Of a stretch of DNA of 64,000 nt, positions 57,526 to 64,000 are shown in pieces (the first letter of the stretch is position 1; each line of letters begins with the position of its first letter). A model generated the notes under the pieces. It was given only the letters and a program-made list of their open reading frames with translations. It was not told where the DNA came from and searched no databases. The stretch covers positions 1-64,000 of the forward strand of contig ARYC01002031.1 of NCBI GenBank assembly GCA_000711775.1, read 5' to 3'. A program made the position numbers and the translations under genes. This DNA comes from Oxytricha trifallax. Its lineage: Eukaryota; Ciliophora; Spirotrichea; Sporadotrichida; Oxytrichidae.

Positions 57526-59432
57526 TCATTAGAAGTTATCTTCTACATAATCCTCTTAAAACTCTACTGGTTCATTTTAAGGTATAGAATCAGTACTATT
57601 TCTTAAGTTTTGCTGTATTCCTTCTACTTCACTCCTTAGTGATTATTGATTCAAATCTACAGATTGATCAAGAAGCTGTTGCTGTGATTGTCTGACTGCT
57701 TGTTGCTTCTTTTGTTAATCAAGCTCTTATATTCTTTTCTCTAGACCTGAAGCTAATCCTTTCTTTTAAGTGTTCATAACAGGTGTTGTTATTTTACTAT
57801 CAAATTTTTTGAGGCTGTTAACCAATCCTTTCGCCATAGTTTATTAAAGGGTCTGTCTGTCAAGCTTCAAATCTATGTGTCTAAAAAAATTCTCAATTAT
57901 TTGCGCGTTCATTCCACTTACATCAAATTCTTTCTCTAATGTGTTATTTATGCTTCTGGTAACAGAGGTGGACTTGCCTGGCTTGTCTAGGATTTAGCTG
58001 GTGTTCATTGAGTTACCGCCTTGATTGGATTTAAGATCTGATTACTGCAGTTTAACTTTTGCTAGGCATGCTACCTTAATAAGCGCTTCTTTGAAATCAT
58101 TATTACAAATATAAAAACTATTTCTATTCCAGATTACAATATTTATTATGATTAATCAATAATGTTCAATTTTGATCCTTCAACATCAGTAACTGACATT
58201 TCAATTTACTGTTGTTAATCTTTTTTACCTCTGAGAATAGTCTTGTAAATATATATTAAATCCTGAGAGCTTATTAAACTGGGTGTAATACCGTATTTAA
58301 TTCCAAATTTCAAGAAGGAATTATAGCTCATCTTTGTGATATCGGTTGAGTCCCATTTACAAGCTAGTTAGAATTGACTCTTTAGGGATTTATCGTAGAG
58401 TGCAAACAAATCTTTGACATCAGGCTGCTCTATAAATTGATAGAATTCTTCTTTTCTCTTCTCTTTCAAATCCCTTGACTGCTGGCCCCTCGCTGCATGT
58501 TTAACAAGTTGCTTGTTTTTCTTCTCCAAGTCGCCCTTTAATTTGTTCTAAGATTCCAGCTAGTTTCTTTGTTCACTTTCTTTTCTCTCCTCCGCTTTCC
58601 TCTTCTACTCCTCCAACATGTTCTTAGATCTCTCAATGAGACTTCCCTGTACGCCTTTCTTCATACTCTCTGATCTATTCTATCTTGCAGCTGCTTTTCT
58701 CTCATCTTCCTTCTTCTTATCCTCTTCTTCTTTCTTTTTCTTTTCCTCATCTTCCTTTTGCTTGGCTTCTTTCTTCACTAGCACTTGCTCCATCATCTTT
58801 TTGATTTCTTCTCTGGTACGCTTTTCTTTGTTTTCCTTTTGCTGTTTGTCTTTTTCTGTTTGTAATTTGTTCTTCTCAGCATCTTCCTTAGTTTTATCGC
58901 CTTTCTCTACTCTCATCTTGTCCAACTAGTCCTTAAGCATTTTCTTTCGCATTTCAAGTTTTTGTTTGTCTAACAACTTTTGTTTATCATCATTTTCCTG
59001 CTTTTTCAGTTTTTCTTCAAGAACTCTGTTCACAATTTTTTATTTTTGAAGCATCTGATAACCTGGTGGTGGGAGTTTATTCAATCCGTTTTCTACTGAA
59101 TAGAGCATCTCCTCAAGAACATAAGCTGTCTCAAGGACTGTTTATCTAATGTGTTGAGGCGCGTTGGCTATCTATAATTTCAAGTCAACACTTAACTGAG
59201 GTTTAAGTAACAAATTATTGGCTTTCTCTGGCATTGAGGGTCGAGGTGATTTAAAAAGAGATTTATTAGTGCGGATATTGAGAAGAGATTTTTCGGTAAC
59301 TGGTGTACCGCCTATCATTGATCTGTTATTAGCTGTATATTTACCGCCTTTAATTGGATTAGCATCTATTGAACTGCTTAATTTTTGATTTTATCTAGAT
59401 CTAGCCTATTTATTAGGAATCACATTAGACAT
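57526..59432 (-). CDS. Lys/Glu-rich coiled-coil protein
   Basis: The ATG at 59432 opens MSNVIPNKQARSRQNQKLSS, a basic Ser-rich tail. A helical part follows (APQHIRQTVLETAYVLEEML), then about 200 residues of charged single-helix or coiled-coil sequence (58540-59030, dense in KE, KK and EE). A C-terminal helical region includes DVKDLFALYDKSLKSQFQLACKW and QLISSQDLIYIYKTIL, and the tail ends VEFQEDYVEDNF before the TGA at 57526-57528. A gap near 58085-58175 is an intron or IES. The start overlaps the stop of the gene upstream (59420), so the two might be one gene with an unresolved junction. No family recognised. The mix resembles ciliary or cytoskeletal proteins. Confidence 0.6.
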
Positions 59433-62400
59433 TCTTTAATATTATAGATATTTATAGAGATATTGCATATAATATAATTTTTTATTTGTATTCCATAGGT
59501 CTATTTGGGATTCAAAGGAGTTGAATGTATTTCATGCATGACTTTATCCCTTGCTACCTATTTAAGATTTGGCTTGACTCGAACTACTTCCTTAATTTCA
59601 GACATTGGTTCTAAGAAGTGGAATCCAAACAGCTCATTTAGGAAGCCATCCAAGACTTCAATAACAACCCTTTTAGATTCATTAATTGGGAATCCAGCTG
59701 GTATTGAGTAATTATTCACTACTTCTTTATCAACTTTTTTCTAGAAGCCATCAGGCAGTGGATAACTTGGATCTTTTTAAATTCTCTTGTTTAATTCTAT
59801 GAGCATTTTTTAGTCTCCAATATTGTACTAACTGGGATCTTCAAATAATTTGGCATTATTACTACCAATCTTTTATGAGATAGTTTTGAAGTGGTCAAAT
59901 AATCTTTGGAGATACTCTGCTGGACTCATTTAAGCGTCAAAACTAAAAAGATGAACAGCCAATTAAAGCACGAATTCTACGAAACCTTCAAATTCTAGAA
60001 CGCTTAACGAGGCTTATCCCTTGTCTTTTTTCTTCAAAATATAAAACGAATAAATTTATACTTATTTAACCTTATCTTTAGAATTAATTACAAAATATAA
60101 TTAAAATATTTATAGACACTAAAAATAACTTGATTAATCATTCTGACCATTTGTATGACATCATCTTTAGAGCATGATAAATTGCTAACTTAAAATTCTT
60201 TCAACATTTTAAGTATTTCTGCAACAGTAATCAAAGAATTTTTCTATTACAAAGCATCAAATGTTTCCTTTACCTATGTTACTGGTCCAGTAGTGTTTGC
60301 ATATCTATTAAAGAGATTCCTGAATATCTTAATGTTTTTCTTTACAAAAAATCTCACGGCATCTTGATCTTTCTACTCTTCCATTCGCAGATCATAAAGC
60401 TGGAATGTTTTTAGTTTTTTTAGTACTTAATTTTGCTTTTCTTTTGAAGCTTTGCCCTCATCATAAGGTACAATCAATCTCTGCTCATCTTCTAGAGCAA
60501 TCTCGCTTAATTCAACATCCGTAGCTTTAATTATTTTTATTTGAAGTGAGGAATCATCTCCATATCCTTTGATCGTTTTAAATTTGTTGACATCTTGAGA
60601 GTAGTTTCTGACTTCTTTAGGCATCACGCCATGCTCGTACAATTTACGATTGTCAACTTACTTTTTAGCAATCGCTTTGAATTTATCATCTCTTGCTTTC
60701 TTTAGTTCTTCCTAAAGCAACTTACTTTCTTGCTTGATTGTTAGGTTATTCTTAACTTTTTCTATATCTTTGAGCACTCTTTCAAGGTTTTGAGCTGCTT
60801 TTAAATTTGTCTTCTTAGAAGGGCTCTGTGAAGAATTTCCTTCTAAAGTTGCAAGTACAAGTTAATTTTGAGGGATTGCATCGATGTTTGAAGTGTCCAA
60901 AGTAGCTAATTACTGATCAATTTGCTCGGTATTTGTGCTGCTTTCCTATTCATTTTCAACAAAATACTAAAGCATCTTAGGTATGTCTTCTCCATAGAGC
61001 GAGAGCAAGTATTTTATAGAGGATGATTTTACTCTCAATGTCTTGTCAACTCTTGAATAAGCTCCAAGAAGTTAGTTCCTCATATTCTACTTCATCATGT
61101 CATTCCCAAACATAATGACTTATTTTAGTAAATTCACTACTAATCTTTCTTTGGTCTATCTGGCAAGAGATTAAGCCTCGATTTCATTATCAATATCGAT
61201 TTACTTTTGCTTATCTTCAATTACTATCTTGTTTTACACAAACTTATTAGTTTTATTTTTCGAAAGGGTTTGCTCTAACTGTTTTTATGCCTATTCTTTT
61301 TACTTCTTTTTCTGTTAATCAAGCTTATTTTTGAATTTTTCAGAGTCCTCTAGAAGGCTGATCTACTATTTAGTTATCTAGGAAAATTAAGTATGCAAAA
61401 GTGCATCTCTACTGAATTTATGAATGACTTCAAGTATGATTGAAATCGAAGAATTTGCGAAAAATATATTGCTTGTAGCAACATTTACAAGTAAATCTAC
61501 CACTTGCATAGAGGTTTGCAAGTTTACACGCTTATGGTGGACTACCACTCCAAAAAACTCAAAGTCAAAGATATTGAACTAATAAGAGGGGTTAGGGTTT
61601 TAACTCAGCGCAATTTAGAGCATGTTAATACCACTTTGAGAAATCTCAATTTATTTTATCAGAGGCTCACATAATACAGTTAAAATAGAGGTAATATTGA
61701 GAAATTTTTTAAAACTATTGAATAAGATTGAGTTTGTGTTTTAGTTTTAAGTTGTCATACTGGGGAGGTAGACTTAATTAAAATAGTTAGAATTTGCAGA
61801 TTGAATATTTTTTTTATTCTATTAATGGATAAAATATAATTATCTAAAACTGCTTCTTAAATTTAATTAAATTTGTTGAAGATATTATTAACTATGAATA
61901 TAGCTACTGGAATAGTCTATATTTATTAAAACAATGATACGAAGTGTCTCATTAATTATTCTCTAGTTTCTCCCTCTTAGTGAAACTCAATGAGCAGGAA
62001 TGTGATTGATTTATAGATGATTGGTGCAAATTAATTTCTGTTTGTAGAAAACACAACCAAAAGCTTGAAGAGCAGTTCGAAACATTAAACTCTAAGCAGT
62101 CTATTACGATCTCTGCATCCTCTCTTCAAAACACTTAGTATGGCTTGAGCAGTATCAGAACCACCATTCTGTCCAGCTTCAAGTTAATCAGATTTAAGCT
62201 CCCATATATCCGCTAAATAAGTAAGCGCTGTAATTCTTTCAGGAATCGTATTTACACCATCCATTTCAGACATTCTTAAAGCCATGTTAAGCCACTCTAA
62301 AAATACTCCACTATTTAAGATACTTTCTTTATACAAGCCAGTTTACTAGTGAGTTATCATCAATTCATGGCAGAATTACAAATAGTCGTGTCTTTCTTGT

Positions 62401-64000
62401 AGACCGAATTGATTTCTTATGTGATGAGTAAAAACTTCCATATAGTTATCTTTAGAGTAATGAACCAATAGAGGGAATATATGTTCAATCAATCCTCCCT
62501 CGCTAAGGAATCGCTTGTAACAGAAAATTAAAGATTATAAACCTGATTCATTGCTAGGAAGAGTTTGAATTTAGTTTTTTATTGGAGATCCATCAGTATT
62601 TAGAGACATGCTAAAATCTGGTATTTGCACATCATTAAGGTTTTGAGGCATATTTTACATATTTTGTCCATTCTATGAAGAAATCAGCCAATCCCAAGCT
62701 AAGCCTTATAGTTGACCACCTATCTAGTTTATTTCTTAACCCATTTTAGATAGTAATCTTATGCAGTTTATAGCTAAGTCAGTGTTTTGCGAGTATAAAC
62801 CACATTTTAGAATGTTTAAAGTAAGTTTCATCGCATTAGAGTCTTTTTCATTGTCTATTAATTATATAAGCAGCTGAGTATTTTGGTATATATCTAAATA
62901 CTAGGCAGAAATAGACGAGTATGAAACTCAAAAAAATAAAATGATCTCACAAATAGACGTGTGGGATGAGTTAGTTCTGAATAACGGTACAGAGATGCAG
63001 ATGGAGCTAATTCAGGAAGAGCAAGAAGGGAGACTCAGTGGCATAATTGGAGAAGTTGATGAAGTCGAAGGATACCTATACAAACAAACAATTCTCAACG
63101 AGGAGGATGAGAAGAAATCGCAAGGAGGAACTGCCAAACCCAAGCTAATTCAATCGCCAATCAGAGTGGAAAGCGAGAACTCAGAGAACTAAATAGAACA
63201 GGACGTGAGAGGCCAAGAGGCGGAGGAGAAGCACGAGACTAACGGCTAAAGACCAAGTATCTAACACAACCTGAATAAGGAAGAAGCAACAACCTTACAT
63301 GAAGATGAGGATAGAGATGAGTAAGGAATTACATTTTAAGCTATTTTATACGCATGTTTAGAAATTATGCATTAAATTTACCTTTAGTTATTACTTACTT
63401 ACTTTTATATCTAAATACCATTATTGTATCTTGCTAAAATCATTTCCTTTCATTCCTTTTACAGCTATGTGCATCAGGAATTTATGATTGTTGGAAAGTA
63501 AACCTGCAGATTGCTTGGGTTTTATTTGAAGACTCTTGGAAAGTGAAAGTAAAATAAACTCTAAGGTTGTCTCTGCATATGCTAAATCCTTGCCTTCGTT
63601 TATATCATTTAGGGAAGTTACAGAATTTAAAATTCCGTGATTATTTTTCTATACAATTTTCTTTAGTGGTGATTGTTAGTTTCCCATTGTTGTCTGTTTA
63701 GAGAGGAGTTCTGAGGTTAACGGGGATGATTACAATTGACTCAACTAAGTGTCTTACTGCTCCAAGAACTATTATTATCTGCTTTAGTTGCTATTTATTA
63801 TGGGCTCTAATTAGGCTAGGCTACCCTTCTTTGTACTAGGTATCATAACTGAGTAAAAAGAAAATATATAAGAGTTATTTCCATCAATAGAAACGCTTGT
63901 TGTTGATTCATTGTTCATTTAGGAAACATTTAAGTTTAAGCCGCCGCTATTAATCATTGATAAATCTCCGTTATATCTTGAATCAAAATATTCACATTTT
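59420..64000 (-). CDS. Large HEAT/ARM-like helical protein, N-terminus outside window
   Basis: Open on the minus strand from the right edge (no start seen) down to the TGA at 59420-59422, in several segments. The N-terminal part is Gln/Ser-rich, then repeated amphipathic helices of HEAT/ARM character: TTLEFILLSLSKSLQI, QLLIQLIDNEKDSNAM, LAINCIRLLSKMGQ, AQAILSVLKRGCRDRNRLLRVQ and LQVVDLLVNVATSN. A charged coiled coil lies at about 61200-61370, a basic linker at 60640-60800 and an EF-hand-like helix pair near 60130-60300 without a clear calcium loop. At least two IESs interrupt it (61708-61874 and 62902-63418). No family assigned. A scaffold role, perhaps ciliary given the neighbours, is speculation. 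Confidence 0.62.
61708..61874. other. IES in the HEAT/ARM-like gene, pointer AAATTT
   Basis: AAATTT at 61702-61707 and 61869-61874. Joining on the minus strand gives ...VNNIFNKFLNITSILTV... in frame, and in-frame TGA codons in the interior are removed. AAATTT is common in AT-rich DNA, but the in-frame junction supports it. Confidence 0.7.
62902..63345 (+). CDS. Coding-like segment nested inside an IES
   Basis: Open on the plus strand in the ciliate code, with an ATG at 62941 (MISQIDVWDELVLNNGTEMQ) and coding-like sequence upstream of it (AEIDEYETQKNK). Composition is markedly acidic and Glu/Gln-rich, with EGRLSGIIGEVDEVEGYLYKQ and a low-complexity tail (ENQIEQDVRGQEAEEKHE) to about 63345, where AT-rich DNA resumes. 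GC content is higher than in any other IES seen here. It is opposite in strand to the surrounding gene and lies wholly within that gene's IES. It may be a macronuclear-destined segment of another, possibly scrambled, gene, or a small nested gene. No family recognised. Confidence 0.6.
62902..63418. other. 517-bp IES in the HEAT/ARM-like gene, pointer ATATCTAAATAC
   Basis: A 12-bp direct repeat at 62890-62901 and 63407-63418, the longest pointer found here. Joining on the minus strand gives ...SKIQQWYLDIYQNTQLLIQ... in frame. Unlike other IESs in the window, most of its interior (62902-63345) is not AT-rich junk but a coding-like plus-strand frame, described separately. Confidence 0.85.

Noticed and set aside
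58618..58929. Plus-strand Ser/Phe-rich ORF opposite the Lys/Glu-rich gene
   Set aside because: It is the antisense shadow of a highly biased Lys/Glu coding stretch. The same applies to 25609-25878 and 17827-18057.
62902..63345. Inverted macronuclear segment of the HEAT/ARM gene itself
   Set aside because: The flanking minus-strand segments join directly and in frame through the 12-bp pointer, leaving no room for this block in that gene. It is kept as a nested candidate instead.
1..64000. tRNA, rRNA, CRISPR or bacterial-type operons
   Set aside because: No cloverleaf, ribosomal RNA signature or spaced short repeats were recognised by eye. The genetic code and introns are eukaryotic. A tRNA scan was not possible here.

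Overview
The window looks like germline (micronuclear) DNA of a spirotrichous ciliate, most likely Oxytricha or a close stichotrich. Four things support this. Coding frames read through in-frame TAA and TAG (read as Gln) and stop only at TGA. Genes are interrupted by AT-rich internal eliminated segments (IESs) bounded by short direct repeats (pointers), and joining at a pointer restores the frame. Three full-length TBE-type transposons have C4A4 telomere-like ends and 3-bp ANT target duplications. Arrays of C4A4 telomere-like sequence start at base 1. Gene names rest on motif recognition by eye; no database search was run.

Layout. 1-930: degenerate C4A4 blocks, then about 34 copies of a 22-bp satellite, probably subtelomeric. 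930-5115: AT-rich DNA with a badly decayed TBE (1640-4152) and a short orphan coding-like segment (4667-4840). 5116-9159: TBE copy 1, with a transposase that has lost catalytic residues. 9160-10300: a small MITE-like element with doubled inverted repeats and a lone TBE-like terminus. 10310-14774: two unrecognised plus-strand genes, one carrying a 409-bp near-perfect palindrome flanked by ATGA. 14863-16187 (minus): a METTL2/6/8-type tRNA m3C methyltransferase split by one IES. 16345-32576 (minus): one giant coiled-coil gene with a GRIP-like C-terminus, at least five IESs and TBE copy 2 (19783-23850) inserted in its coding sequence. 32722-40452 (minus): a SPAG17/PF6-like gene and a TPR-SET methyltransferase gene. 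40590-43021 (plus): a coiled-coil gene and a small two-helix membrane protein. 43165-57525: four major-facilitator genes. The second is split by TBE copy 3 (46260-50373), and a CAF-1 p60-like WD40 gene (51157-52864, minus) lies between the second and third. 57526-64000 (minus): a lysine/glutamate-rich coiled-coil gene and a large HEAT/ARM-like gene that runs off the window.

How it fits together. During macronuclear development the IESs and TBEs are removed and each gene becomes its own small chromosome. Two of the three complete TBEs sit inside protein-coding sequence. In both cases removing the element plus one AAT copy rebuilds an uninterrupted reading frame, so these genes depend on precise TBE removal. 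The most unusual signals are a coding-like plus-strand segment wholly inside a 517-bp IES of the last gene (a candidate nested 'Russian-doll' segment), the ATGA-flanked palindrome, and the contrast between paralogous transporters with no IES and with many.
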